Assembly: GCF_048544455.1 (NCBI RefSeq)
Contig: NC_133537.1
Span: forward strand, 68,977,634-69,041,633
Reading direction: 5' to 3'
Origin: Silene latifolia
Taxonomy: Eukaryota; Streptophyta; Magnoliopsida; Caryophyllales; Caryophyllaceae
DNA: 64,000 bases
Shown here: one piece after another, positions 1 through 13,225 of the stretch
Layout of the letters: each line of letters starts with the position of its first letter
Position numbering within the stretch: the first letter of the stretch is position 1
Program-made: the position numbers and the translations under genes
Notes under the pieces: model-generated
What the model saw: the letters and a program-made list of their open reading frames with translations, nothing else
What the model was told of the DNA's origin: nothing
The model's database searches: none

Positions 1-191
1 AACAGAGAAAATCTCAGTTTGAGATCACTGAAGCCAGATCTAGATCACTGTGTTATAAAAACAGCTAATTCGGCCTTAATACTGGTGGGAAACCCACCAA
101 ATCGTTGGTTTCCGTTGTGAATATTTATCCAAGTCGATATTCAAAATTATGACATTAGTAATTAGCATTTAACATTTTTTATTTTTCATAC

Positions 192-2222
192 AAGAATGAT
201 AGTTCCGGAAGGTTGCCTAATTCAGCTGGAATTGCCCCACTGAAACCACAGCCTGCCAAGATCCTGCAAACAGCATGAAACTATTAGAATGCTTTAACAT
301 TGTTGTCATATTGCTATTCTAACGTTTCCTCAACTTTAAGAGCAGATATACGTAGTAGTATATTAAATCTTACAAAATCACTAGTTTTGGCAGATCTCCC
401 AAACTCGGAGATAGAGAACCAGTTAGACCGCGATTGAAAGAAAGATCGCTGCAGCAGACAGTTGACAATAGACATTAACAAAATATATTATAATATTATA
501 CAGATCAAGCATAAGAAACATTAAGCCCCCCAGGGATAACAAACATGCATATCATGATATCCACAAATGACACCATAAATCATTACAGTTTCTTGAGCTA
601 CAAAGATTTAGCATGCTGACTCAAGTCTGTCTACAAAAGGTCATTGAGTTATGTTCTTCTCTGTAAGTATTTGGCTAATGAAAGCATTTGAAGCAAACCG
701 CACAACCGAACAAGTATCGATGAAGTATGCGAGTTAAGAGAATATTCATGAGACACGACCTGTCTCAGTGGATTGACTGCTCGTTAAGTTGACTAAGAGT
801 AAAATAAAAAAATAACCATTAAAATAGGTCCCAAATCCTAACGAACTTCATTTGCACAACACATTTACAGACATGTCTATTCATTTCTGTCATCTTTTAC
901 TACTTTATTAGTTTGCTACAAAAACAGCATGAAAGATGACGATTAAAAAGAAAAGAAAAAACGCAACACAAAAGATAAGTGTCTGTAGTTTCCTCCACAA
1001 GAACTGTAGGATATCCAGGTTTCAATCATAATTTTGAATCGCAAAGCCTTGTTAAGTATGTGAAAGTTGAAACACACTATAAATTAAGCCTCACTCAGCT
1101 CCAGTTACAATTTCAAAATAGCTTTTTGTTTTTCGAAAAGTTCAGCTCAATCATACGGTATATTCATATATTGTTAGTAGTCACCAAATCATATCACGTT
1201 TTCTTAGGTTGTACTCTGATTGTCCTACCACCCAAATATGGAACAGAACCTGCAAGCCACACCCATTTAATATAAAAATCTTAAAGATACTCACAGTGAT
1301 CTCAGTTCTGTTAGGCCGCCGATATCACCGCTCAGTTTCCCTTCAAGTCCCATTGTAGATAGCCCCCTGATAGCATGAATTAGCTGAATTAAAACCCGTA
1401 TATAAGTTCTGTCTTTATACAAACAAAATGTGCCTGCTGTGAAACAAAATTTGCTCACAATGCAGTCACTCTTGAATTGTTGCATGTTACGCCTTCCCAT
1501 GAAGCTCCACAGGGATCATCTGACTTCCTCCAGCTAGGCGGTGTGTTCCGCCACTGAGCTTTTAGTGATTGAAGCACTGCAGCTGCACCATCCATACGAA
1601 TTATGTGAAATTAATGACTGATACATTGAATGCTAAATCTGTCATAGACAAGGATTCATGTCCATATCCGCTAGAGGAGACGTGGAAGAGAACAACTTCA
1701 ACAATGTCATTTACGCTGCTGTTTAGTAGTATGAAACTGAACTGCTCCGCCCTTTTTAGATACTATATCTATCTCAAATGTATCTTCCCAATTTGACTAT
1801 AATGGTCACTGAGATCAACTTTGACCATTAATCACCCAAAATTATTTAGACATCCAAGGTAAAATTTATCAGGTTTTGATCAACCAAACAATTATTTTTA
1901 TTTCCGTACTTTTAAAAAGTCCAAAAGTTGTATATATGAGAAAATACTGGTCAAAGTCGAGATCAATTGACTAATAAACCCAAATGGAGATAAAGTAAAT
2001 GACAGGGATGTGTGTTGGTGTTTTACCAAACTTTCCCAAAATTGTTAATTCGTTTAGCAAACTCCATTCCATTAGAAACAGTAATGTAGTTATTATGCTA
2101 ATGAAAAAAATGCAAGAAGGCTTTGATAGCATACCATCTCGTGGATCAGTGAGCGACGAAATCAGCTCCAATCCTGCAAAGCACACCAGGCACAGCAACA
2201 ACTCTCGAAGCGTTGCCGCCAT
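192..2222 (-). CDS. LRR receptor-like kinase, first five exons (gene continues past left edge)
   Basis: Five minus-strand exons join in one open frame: 2222-2135, 1582-1459, 1366-1295, 448-374 and 263-192. Each has AG/GT borders and compatible phases (431 nt, no stop). Exon 1 encodes a hydrophobic signal peptide (MAATLRELLLCLVCFAGLEL). Exon 2 encodes the N-terminal LRR cap, with SWRKSDDPCG followed by WEGVTCNN. Exons 3-5 are 72, 75 and 72 nt, about one leucine-rich repeat each (for example GLSTMGLEGKLSGDIGGL), and splitting an LRR domain into 72-nt exons is typical of plant LRR kinases. The wording recalls the LRR-VIII-1 group, membrane receptors with an extracellular LRR domain and a cytoplasmic kinase. 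Transmembrane and kinase exons would lie left of position 1. I found no convincing exon in 1-191, so the gene may be intact or truncated. The family call is firm; the function is inferred from family. Confidence 0.85.
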
Positions 2223-3539
2223 TACTTGTCCGTCAAAAAAAGAAACAGAAACAGAAAATAGAAAAGAAAGTGAAGCAACAGCCTATGGCTATGAATTAGG
2301 CAGCCAAGATGAACTGGTGCATTAAAAGCACAACGGCCCATGTCTACTTAAATTAGTCAGCTGTTGTGGAGTATGATGGTACCTATCAAACAAGAGTAAT
2401 CATGGGTGGCCTACATCTTCATTTTTCCTCTAATTTTACTTCTCTTGAAAGCTACTTAAAAATTTCATATATAATGATCATTATGGCTTTTACTTACCTT
2501 AAAAGTTACACAAACCATCTTTTTCTGTAGTAATAATTATGATTATGGTTATATGGTGCTAAGATTACCTAACAAATCATTGTTCAGTAGATACTTAACG
2601 ATTCATATTCGACTATCATTAGTACGATCCCATCAAAGCATTCTTGCAATATCAGAAGTTCAATTCAAATTCTCAACTGTTTCATGATTAAATGTTTGTT
2701 CATTCACATAAAATTGGTCAGAATCGTCCCTGACCGATGCAGAGCATTTCCCATATTTATCTTCCGGTTTTTTCACATGCACAGTACTGATAGTTCATTT
2801 TCACAGAGGCATATCAACAAACACCTTCTGGGCTCACCATCTTACCTAAAATATTTTCCGGCATCCCATCTCTTCGTCGCGCCTAAGTATGAGAAAACCC
2901 CAGGCCAATTTATTATATTGGCAAATAACATCCTGAAGTTTAAGAAAGACAGATGTACCCATTTTCTATGATAACATTTCAGTAACTTCCTGTAACATAT
3001 AACCCTAACAATAGCTGTAAAGATAAGAACATACTGACTGCCTGACAAAGTACTTAGCTTGCCACGGCTTAGATATCGGGTTTTCTTACCAACCCCAAGT
3101 AGTATATCACCTACTCAGGCTGAATATTTCCCCTTTTCATCCTTTAGCAGAAACACACAAGTTGGAACAACAGCTAAAGTTTACAATGTAAACAAAAGAA
3201 ACATCAAATCAAATGCTGAAAGAAAGAGATTAACAAACAAACGATTAGATAATACTCTATTACTTCTCGTTCATCGATCATCAGCATTCAGCAGTGTACA
3301 AGATGGTCTGAATGAAGAACTACAATTAGGATACTAATGGTCAGAAATCTACCGATAAATACTTCCGAAATTAGAATACTAATGGACTGAAATCTACCAA
3401 TAAATACTTCCGAAATAACCAACTTAATACTACTGATGATGTTCACATTACTAAGATATTCAACTGCATACTTAAGGAACGCATAACCTACTACTGCATT
3501 ACAAGTTTTCACTTCAGCTCTTTTTCTGCAGGCAACTAA
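2223..3539. other. Intergenic DNA upstream of the LRR kinase
   Basis: This stretch lies between the LRR kinase start codon and the 3' end of the first WAKL copy, so it holds the LRR promoter (read leftward) and the WAKL 3' flank. It is AT-rich and I see no gene. A short tandem duplication of about 53 bp sits near 3326-3420, built on the repeated words ATACTAATGG and AATACTTCCGAAAT. The small frames here have no recognisable content. Confidence 0.6.
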
Positions 3540-6500
3540 TCAGGTGCAAGGGCGGATCTCATCAGAATTATCATCATCGGTTGCATCAGCACTCTCCCAC
3601 GATGATGATGTTCCCTCGGCGATCGCTGGCAAGGTTCTGGGGAATGGCACATCATCATTCTCCGATGATGTTCCCTCGGCGATCGCTGGCAAGGCTCTGA
3701 GAAAGGACACAGCAGTGCCCTGATGACGACTGATGGCTTCTAATTCGAGGTGTACCTCCCTCATTGTCGGCCTTCGAGTCCTATCCGGGTCTAAGCACTG
3801 TGGCAGCAATTGTCTCTACCGACGCCTCATTCACAACCTCGGGCGCCAACATGTCTTGGAAAGCAGAGTTTTCCGTTGCTTCTTGAAAAGATAATACTAA
3901 GTTCTCCCTACCTCCGGATTCGGTTTGATAAACCGCTTTCTTTCCCGTCAAAAGCTCAATGATGACTACCCCGAAACTGAACACATCACTCTTCTCATTG
4001 TACTGTCCGGTTCGGTGATACTCAAGGTCTAAATACCCAAAGGTACCCTTCACTTGGGTGGTTAGGTGAGATTTGTCGATAGATATGGACCTTGAAGTCC
4101 CAAAATCCGACAATTTGGCTCTATATTTTTCATCCAATAAGATGTTATCAGTCTTGATGTCTTTGTGAAATATTGGGGATGAGGAGGTAGAACGGAGATG
4201 ATAGATTGCACTTGCCACGTCCAAGGCAATTTGCAATCGCATATGCCAGGTAATTGGGTAGTCATTTTGTGGGTGGTGGAGGTATTTTGATAGGGCACCA
4301 TTGACGATGAATTCATAAACGAGAAGAGGAACATCCGTCTCTAGACAACATCCCAAGAGACGGACTATGTTCCTATGATTAATACCGGAAAGAATAGCAA
4401 TCTCGTTTATGAATTCTTCTAATTGGGTTTGGTCACCTAGTTTATGCATTTTTATTGCAACCAAGCTCCCATCAGTCATCATGCCTTTAAAGACGGTGCC
4501 TTGACCGCCCCGACCAAGAATTCTGTTTTCGTTGAAATGGTCGGTCGCTTTATCTAATTCATCCGCCGTGAAGAGGAGGTTGTTCTCTGTCATGCCATGT
4601 TCAGAAGAGTTACGCTTCTTTAATAATAAGCCTCCATTTCTTTTGAAGTTACTGGCTTTCTGCTGATTTAATTTCCATCTAATAGCAGTAAGATAACCCC
4701 AATAGCCCACAATGAAAAGGAGTATGGAGCCCAAGCCAATACTAGTTCTTGTGAATAGTGTGTGAACTTTATTAGAGATCAATTTAACAAAATAAAACCC
4801 AATAACTCCTCTAATAATATCTCAATTTAACAAAACAAAAGCCAAGAAATCAACCAAAAAAACAATGCTCTTCCTATTCTACCTTAGTAAAGTTACTGTT
4901 ACAGTGATATCATATCCAAGTGCTTTGCGTTTTGGGCTTCTACTCAATAAATTACTTGTCTATGATTCGGACATTAGAAGGAGGGCTTGAAAGAGAATTT
5001 TGTTACTCGAGAAGAAACAGTAGAGTTAAGCTGAGTTTGTCATTCATATTTTGTTGTGTAGTGCATCATAGACAGTAAATTAGTGCAAATGAGTGTTTAA
5101 CTTTTCAGGTCCTGACATTGAGATTTGAGAATGATGCAAATGCAAACCTGGATACTGGTAGACAGTCCAATGCATCAAACCCTAATGGTGCTTTTCTGGC
5201 CACAAACTATTTACTTCCGATGATTATTAGTTACTTAACCTCTACCTCCATCTCAAATTTGTCTCCTAAACAACTATTTTTTTGCTGAAGTTGTATTAGG
5301 ATAGAATAATAACAGTACCCACTAAGGTTGGAAGGAGGAATTCATTACACTGTTCTTTCTAGCAAGCAAATCTGCACATATTTATTCAAATTTAGCTCAT
5401 ACAAATAGGTTTATTGTATAAGAAATTTATGTGGCTTCTTGATCTTTTGGTGGATAACACAAGTTCTTGCTTGATGAAGCAGCAAAGTTCAGTTCTTGGT
5501 TGGATATGGCCTTAACTCAGTCATGATGCGAGGTAAGTAAATCTTCTCTGCACTTCCTCTTTTCTTCATTATTATATATAGCTTCAATGGCGGACTATAT
5601 AGTAATCGTAATAACATAATGCAGCTTAAGTAAGACAGTTAAATGACACTGCTAACATTATATCCTCCACGCAACTTATTGAAATGGTGAACTGCTGGAG
5701 TTCTAGCAGCGGGATTAATAAGCTTGAGGTAAGGTGACTCAAAGCTGGGATAGAAGCTGATTAAGAGATCGGGTGGTGGTCTAAGGCGCCACCGCAGCAC
5801 TCATGGTTGGCACAGCTACCTACATGGAGATAGTTTCCCCAGGTTCCCTGGCTTTTGAGATTCACAAGGCACTACGTCTCATATTTCGTTTAGTTTAGGT
5901 TCAGAAAATAGCTAGCTGAATCAGTGTACCCCTCAACCTTGTTTACATTTACTCTTTAACTTTCAAAGTCAACTTTGACCGCTATTTTCCGCGAGTATAA
6001 TAGGCAAAAAAATTTAGCACATAATATGAAGATATTTGTCTCATTATAAAACGTGCAAATTTGACTTGTAGCCTTTGTTTGACGGAAAATAAGTTTGTAA
6101 ATTCACAATACAATAACATATTATTCTCCAAAAAGTAGTTAAGTTAATTTCAATTGATTTGTTGTTACTTTCATTTTTTGCATATACATTTATTTTTATT
6201 CCGCAATTCTGGATTGTACCAAAATACTCAATTATCAGTCAGAGTAATACTTATCAATCTTATCATGTAAATAGAACACCTATCTCAATAATGTAATTTG
6301 GCTTCACTAAATGACTAAGCTTAGAAAATAAATAAAATACCATAAGTATTAATATCTGTATGTAATTAGGTTATACTCCGTCACGTTTATCATTTGGGCT
6401 TTTGAAAACTCTTTTATTGAAGATAAATTTTAAATAGGTTTGATATTGCGTTTTGATTTGCGGATATTGTCTCCTTTCACAGATAGTCATACAAAATTCA

Positions 6501-7987
6501 ATAGTCTATTGCCCAAACAAAACATTTGGACTGATTGTAGCTCTAAGATTGCATTGTGCGTGTACCATTTATATATCTTGACTACTCACATAACTCAAGT
6601 ATTCATCAGCATGTACCATTTATATATCTTGACCTTCTCATTAAATTCATGAAAAAAGCCAAGATATGTATAACTCTCAAAGATAAAGTAAAAAAACTAC
6701 CAACACTGCATATTTGCAGAACAAAAAACATGGCATGAACACCTAAAGTCTTACACCCATAATTGAAGCCATACTTTTGCAAAGAAAGCATATTAAACTC
6801 TGAAATTACGTACCTAGAATGATAACAATTTTTAAGTTCGTTGCAATGCATCCTGAGCCATCTCTTCTTCCGTCGCCGCGATACCCGCTTCGGCAACTAC
6901 AATGATATCCTCCAGGAGAGTTGGCACAACGATGGACGCAGGGATTATTGGCCGCACATTCATTGACATCTGAACAAAAAAAGTTGATCCAAACCTATAA
7001 CTTAATTACTTCTGTCGCAAATTATTAATAATTGTAAATAGAGCTAGCTAATACGGACTACATACACTGGTTACACAAAGATAAACTTAATAAACGTCTC
7101 TTAATTCTATTCTGTACTCAAAATCCTTTGTAGAACACTCGCTTGAATTGTTTTATATATGTTATTAAAATACGAGTATATCTTACTAAATACTAAAACA
7201 ACATCATTGCAAGTTAGAACACAAACCTGAACAACCGAGATACGGATTTCCCTCGTAACCCGGGAGACAAGCACATCAATATCCTCTTATCTTCAATGGC
7301 TTAAGAAGATATATGCACTTTGAATTTTGTTTACACGCATAAGAGATCGAGTCCCGACGCGCGGATGTACACGAATTGGCTGTAATGAACCAGTCATATA
7401 CAACTGGTAAAGAATATTGCTTGTGTATATGGTGCATCCCTTAAGGTAGTTACTGAGCTTCTTAAACCTCACGGCAAAGGAGTTTGACAACAACCATTTC
7501 CTGTGCATGTTCCGTCATACAGGTTACTTTTTACCGTGCATATACTCAAGCATCCACGAGTTTGACGAGGTCCCAAAAAATCAATCGCTTGGATAAATCC
7601 GTATTGATTACAGCCGATGACTGTAAATCGATTGTCGGTTCGCGATAAAGATAAGGGGCCTCCAATGATGGAAGTTGAACCGCTAGCTGTATCAGTTCCA
7701 CATTTCGAAATAAGTTGCGAGTTACCTGCCGCTAGTATCACTTGGGTTGAACTTATATTTAAAAATATATCATCTTGGAGATAAGGAATGAAGGTTGCAT
7801 TAGCATAACAAGGTACTATGAAATCACGACGGTAGGCGCACTTTTCGTTGAGTCCAAACGGATATGGAATAGTCAAGTTTCCACACTTGTATGGACATCC
7901 CGGCTTTGATATATTAGCAAGGGATAAGGAAAAGCTAAGAAAATTCGCAAAACAGAAGAAAATTAAAAATGGTGAACTTTCCGCCAT
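3540..7987 (-). pseudogene. WAK-like receptor kinase, copy A (broken)
   Basis: Three exons on the minus strand: 7987-7227 (signal peptide and galacturonan-binding GUB_WAK domain), 6969-6814 (EGF-like, starting DVNECAANN), and about 4747-3540 (transmembrane segment, Ser/Thr kinase, acidic tail). WAKLs are plasma-membrane receptors that sense cell-wall pectin. The kinase has the GRGGQG loop, VAIK lysine, HKD in place of HRD, and DFG. Compared with copy B, this copy has four lesions: a TGA stop at 7471-7469; a 101-bp deletion at 7416/7417; a G-to-A change in the acceptor before exon 3 (4750-4749) that moves the AG by one base; and a 17-bp deletion near 3803 that shifts frame in the kinase C-lobe. 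Unlike copy B it keeps the true 3' end, including RPTMREVHLE and a tail with two PAIAEGTSS repeats (60-bp period, 3604-3702). The 4748-6813 intron is non-coding. Calling it a pseudogene is well supported. Confidence 0.88.
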
Positions 7988-8222
7988 TTTTTTGACAGTA
8001 TTGTTGTGTGTTGAAGATGAAGATGAAGAGAGAGTGTTGAAACTACTTAAAAAGAAGTAAGTATTATGGTTGAAGAGTCGTTAACAGAATTTAAAGAGAA
8101 GTAAATATGGTTGAAGAGGTAATTTATGGTGAAAGTATATTGAAATTTATCTGTTACTTTATTGGTTTAACTATGTCACTCTAATTGTATAACATGTACT
8201 TCGTATTTATGTTTACACGAAT

Positions 8223-9582
8223 TGTAACACCCCCTCATACCAAGGTGCCTTACCAGGACCACCCTACCATGAAAGTGCGTTACCATCTCGGTTACCCGAG
8301 GTTAGTACATATCAAAAGCGTCTGAACTGAGCACATTTATTAAAGTAATGTAAAATGCAAAGTTTACAATATCCAAAACCAAATCCTGTCTAAAGAAATA
8401 CAACTTCAAAGTCTTAATAATAAAAGAAAACTCGCTAAGACTTAGACAGTGATGCTATGACTCGTGGTGGCAAATCTCCCAAGATAATCCCCAAGCTCTC
8501 ACTAGCAAAACCTGTCAAGCCTGCTCACCATCCCCGAATGGATCACCGCAGATTCCACAAACAACAACGGGGTCAGTATTATGCAACACACAAGACAAAC
8601 AAATGCAATACTCGTCTGATCATCGTCAACTCCCAATCACCCTGTCTCACATAAGAATCGACTACACACTAAAGTGTGTAGCCCCGCCAGATTACCCATC
8701 GCAACAGGTAATCCTCGCCGCCGATGGGTGTGACGCGGCCGATCCCACCTAGTCCGGCTCCTCAACGAGCGACAATAATCCCTGTCCCTTAATGTGCACA
8801 TCCCCTCCCGTGGCGGGTTCCACGGAGGGCGAACTAGGGTGTGAAGCCACTCCCGCAAGTGACTCCACCACAATCACAATCACATGACATCACTGTCATC
8901 TCAATCCCCTCACACCAACACTGTCATAACAATCTCCATATTACGATGATCAATAGACAACGATAAATACAACAATATGTCATGTAAAGCACATCAACTG
9001 AGTAGGGAAACCCTACCTTAGCAATCACAGCAGTAAGCAACACGGACAATCAAAAAGGCTCCTCTACGAAGTCTTCTCCTATACAAAGATCATACAACAC
9101 AATTACACTTTGAACAATTCCCAACATCCCCTTCCATATAAATGTATAGCAACCCGAAACGATGCAATAATTACAAAGATGTACTTACCAACAGTGCAAC
9201 AAGAACCTTTACGCAAGAATCACCGCACATTATCGCCACAAAGATGCTACGAAATGCTCAAAGGGATGATTAGGGAATGATTTGGGTAGGATTAGGGTAC
9301 GTAGAAATGTTAACGCTGTGAAAAGTGATATTAGAAACTGACGCGGAATTATAAAATACCCTAATCATTCCTTAATCAAACCGTCGAAATATAACTTCGC
9401 CAAACCGGACACTCGGTCGAGTGTGACGACACTCGGCCGAGTGGCCTACACTCGGTCGAGTATTCACTATACTCGGCCGAGTGTTCCTCGGCAGAACCGA
9501 AATAACTCACACAAAGAGCACTACTCGGCCGAGTAGGCTCTACTCGGTCGAGTAGGCTCCAAAGGAAATCCGTAGTGTTACA
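8223..9582 (-). repeat. Chromovirus 3' LTR (left)
   Basis: Begins TGTAACACCCCC and ends GTGTTACA; the two ends are inverted copies of each other, as expected of an LTR. It is nearly identical to 15257-16610. It contains the block GTTACCATCTCGG...CCCGAGG near 8279, which the second chromovirus also carries, and six ACTCGGYCGAGT palindromes near its right end. As the 3' LTR of a minus-strand element it faces the WAKL copy A promoter. The 65-codon frame at 8457-8654 is repeated in both LTRs and is not believed to be a gene. Confidence 0.95.
9411..9553. repeat. Array of six ACTCGGYCGAGT palindromes in the left LTR
   Basis: Perfect or near-perfect 12-bp palindromes at 9411, 9431, 9450, 9471, 9523 and 9542. 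The central dinucleotide alternates between GT and GC (CGGTCG or CGGCCG). Spacing is irregular, about 19-21 bp with one longer gap. Each unit carries two or three CpG sites. In element orientation the array lies near the start of the LTR (U3 side), where promoter and enhancer elements normally sit. Confidence 0.9.
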
Positions 9583-9594
9583 ATCTTTCCCCCT
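9583..9594 (-). other. Polypurine tract of the chromovirus
   Basis: Directly inside the left LTR. Read on the minus strand it is AGGGGGAAAGAT, which ends at the LTR start. This is the normal site for plus-strand DNA priming and fixes the left LTR as the 3' LTR. Confidence 0.85.
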
Positions 9595-9793
9595 AAAAAG
9601 AACTTCGTCCCGAAGTTCACACTCAACTACACACAAACACAACACCACGACACAAGACTCTAACAAACACATGAGACAACTCCAAGGAACTACACAAGCA
9701 TCACAACAAGTTACCCCAAACACATCTCCCGACACGAAGCAAAGAAAACACAAAACACTATCGCGACCATCTCCTACCCCCTTAAAAGACAAC

Positions 9794-9811
9794 GGTTACG
9801 TCCCCGTAACC
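9794..9811 (-). other. Hairpin over the pol stop codon
   Basis: GGTTACG and CGTAACC form a 7-bp inverted repeat with a short loop. Its 3' arm includes the TAA that ends the chromodomain protein (stop at 9798-9796). The same 18-bp word occurs in the coding-depleted second chromovirus at 62751-62768. Confidence 0.6.
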
Positions 9812-12800
9812 AAACATACCTGATCAAAAAGGTTAGGAAAGCGGTCTCGCATAGCTTCCTCGGGTTCCCATGTGGCTTCCTCCACATTATGATTAGACCA
9901 CAGAACTTTGAGTAAGACCGTCTCACCCGTCCGGGTCTTACGAACCTTGCGATCAAGAATCTCTTTTGGAATTTCGGCATATGACAAGGATTCATCAAGT
10001 TCGATGTTCTCCATTTCGAGAATGTGTGACGGGTCACTCACATATTTCCGGAGTTGAGACACATGAAAAACATTGTGCACTCTATCCAAAGCTGGTGGTA
10101 AAGCTAACCTGTAGGCTACCTCGCCAATACGGTCCAGAATCTCATAAGGGCCTATAAACTTCTGGCTTAGCTTACCCTTTTTCCCAAACCTCATAACACC
10201 TCGCATAGGTGACACTTTCAAAAGTACTTTGTCCCCTACCGCGAACTCAATGTCACTGCGGTGTAGGTCGGCGTAGCTCTTCTGGCGATCTTGAGCTGCT
10301 CTCATCTTTTGGCGAATCAACGGATCTCGCTCAACCATATCTTGAACCAATTGTGGCCCTAAAACCACCGCCTCGGAATCATCATCCCAACAAACCGGAC
10401 TTGGCATTTCCGGCCATACAAAGCTTCAAAAGGTGCCATCCCAATGCTTGTATGATAGCTATTATTGTATGAAAACTCGATCAAATCAAGTCTGTCTTCC
10501 CAATCGCCTCCAAAGTCCATAACACATGCCCTTAGCATGTCTTCTAAGGTCTTGATGGTCCGTTCTGTCTCGACCATCGGTTTGCGGATGAAAAGCTGTA
10601 CTCATCTTCAGCGTTGTGCCCATCAACTCTTGCAGTTCTTGCCAAAACTTTGATATGAACCTCGCATCACGATCGGAAACAATATCTTTCGGAATTCCAT
10701 GTAACCGAACCACATGCTTTCTGTAACCCAACGCCAGCTGCATCTTAGACCAAGTATCTTTCATTGGAACAAAATGGGCTGACTTGGTTAGCCGGTCAAC
10801 AATCACCCAAATCATGTTGTTACCTTGTTGTGACCTAGGTAACCCCACAATGAAGTCCATAGAGATCGACTCCCATTTCCACTCGGGCACTGTCAGGGAC
10901 TGAATCTTACCTTGAGGTCTCCTTTGTTCACCTTTGACCCTTTGGCAAGTCAAACATCTAGCCACAAACTCAGCTACCCCCCTCTTCATGTTCGGCCACC
11001 AAAAAGTCTTCTTAAGGTCTCTGTAAAGCTTGTCACCACCCGGGTGAACTGAATAAGGAGTGCAATGAGCCTCAGACAAGATCATTCTCCTTAACTCGCA
11101 TCGTCGGGGAACACACCATCTCCCATCAAAACGAACACTCCCATCTGGATGTATAGAGAACCTAGATCTTTGCTCCGCTCTCTACCGTTGACTTCCACTC
11201 CTGGATTTTAGGATCAAGTTCTTGCTTACCTTTGATGTTTTCATACAACTCTGGCTCGATCGTCAAATCCCCTATGGTATTCCCCTCTCGAATCATAAAG
11301 ATCCCCAATCTAGACATCTCATCTCTCAACTTCAGCAAGGACATAGCTGTGCATAGCGAATGAACGCTCTTCCTACTCAAAGCATCTGCGACAACATTAG
11401 CTTTACCCTCGTGATAGATGATCTCCATATCATAATCTCCAATCAGCTCCATCCACCGCCTCTGTCGCATGTTAAGCTCCTTCTGAGTGTAGATATACTT
11501 TAGACTCTTATGATCGGAGAACACCTTAAAAGTTGCGCCATAAAGGTAGTGCCTCCAAATCTTAAGTGCGAAAACAATCGCACCAGACTCCAAATCATGA
11601 GTAGGGTAGTTTTCCTCATATTGCTTGTTGCCTCGAAGCATAGGCTATCACTCTTCCTCCCCGCATCAAGACACAACCCAAACCGTTCTTTGAAGCGTCG
11701 GTATAAACCTCAAAGTTCTCACAACCCTCAGGCAAGGCTAGGATAGGGAGCGTGGTCAAGCGTTCTTTTAAGGTCCGAAACGCCGTTTCACAACTCTCAT
11801 CCCAAACAAATCGACTTCTTTCCTCATCAAGGATGTCATAGGCCGTGCTATGGTAGAGAAATCCTTCACAAATCTCCGTAGTAGCCGTGCAAGACCTAAG
11901 AAACTCCGAATCTCAAGCAACATTCTTGGCGATTCCCACTTGGTAACGGCCTCAATCTTACTAGGATCCACAGATACCCCCTTCTTGGATATTACATGGC
12001 CTAGAAAAGCCACTTCCTCTAACCAGAACTCACACTTGGATAACTTGGCATAGAGCTGATTTTCTCTCAAAGTCTGCAAAACTATTCTCAAGTGCTCTTC
12101 GTGCTCTTCTTTAGTCTTGGAATATACTAGGATATCGTCGATGAAAACAACCACAAACTTATCCAAAAACGGTGTGAAGATCCGGTTCATCAAATCCATA
12201 AAAGCTGCTGGCGCATTGGTCAACCCAAAAGGCATCACTACATACTCGTAGTGACCATAGCGAGATCGGAACGCTGTTTTAGGAATATCTTCGTCTGCTA
12301 TCCTCGGTGATGATACCCCGACCTCGGATCAATCTTAGAGAACACACCGGCTCCACTAAGCCGATCGAACAAATCATCAATCCTCGCAACGGATACTTGT
12401 TCTTCTTTGTAACCCGATTGAGCTCTCTCGTAGTCAATGCACAATCTCATACTCCCATCTTTCTTCTTTACAAAAAGAACTGGAGCTCCCCACGGTGACA
12501 CGCTAGGCCTGATATAACCCTTGTCTAACAACTCATGTAACTGCTTCTTCAACTCAGCCAACTCTTTAGGTGCCATACGATAAGGTGCTTTAGATATAGG
12601 ACCCGTTCCCGGCTTAAGCTCCACGCTGAAATCGACATCCCTCTTGGGAGGCAAACTCGGTATCTCCTCAGGAAATACATCTTCAAATTCCTTCACCACG
12701 GAAATCTCAGAAGTTGTCGGCGGCTCTACTCGATGATCTCTCACATGACAAAGGATTAAGGGACACTTCTTCCTTAAACATGACTTTAAAGTCATAATCG

Positions 12801-13225
12801 CTATAAACCTACACTTAGGCTTTACCACAAACCCTCTATAGGACACTTTAACACCCTTGGGACTCTTTAAAGACACTCTCTTCTGTCTACAATCTATCCT
12901 GGCATCATACCTACCTAGCCAGTCCATCCCAACGATCACCTCAAACCCATCCTTAGGAAACTCTAACAAGTTTCTTGGTAAATCTACCCCTCCAATCACC
13001 ATAGGTATACCCTTATATAACTTGAGACACGACACAGACTCCCCGGAAGGTATGAACACATCATCTTTTACAACCTCAAACTTGCCCAAACCCATAGACA
13101 CAGCATGACTCTTAGACACAAAAGAATGTGTAGCCCTTAATCAAACAAAACAAAAGACGGTACATTATTAACAAGAAAGGTACCGGTAACTACATGAGCA
13201 TCATCATGTGCTTCCTGCTTATCCA
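9796..13225 (-). pseudogene. Chromovirus pol (protease, RT, RNase H, integrase, chromodomain), frameshifted
   Basis: The polyprotein is recognisable in pieces along the minus strand. The protease region is around 13200-12700. Reverse transcriptase spans about 12700-11770, with [12 protein letters not shown] and [10 protein letters not shown] (the YxDD-type catalytic box as FIDD). RNase H is near 11750-11400, with SDHKSLKYIYTQ and ADALSRK. Integrase spans about 11085-10360, with TCQRVKG, SMDFIVGLPRS and SDRDARFI. The chromodomain is near 9985-9820, with LWSNHNVEEATWEPEE. The protease active-site Asp is followed directly by a stop codon with a 1-bp deletion beside it (about 13135). Other breaks lie near 12460, 12300-12238, 11760-11640, 11160-11085 and 10570 (next to the third integrase acidic residue). 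It can no longer encode a working enzyme set. The family call is certain. Confidence 0.92.

Noticed and set aside
1..130. Sixth LRR exon of the receptor kinase
   Set aside because: The only AG-preceded frame runs quickly into a stop and lacks LRR residues; no exon can be supported here.
8457..8654. 65-codon frame repeated in both LTRs (also 15491-15688)
   Set aside because: Its duplication follows from being in an LTR. There is no family resemblance or expected LTR gene.
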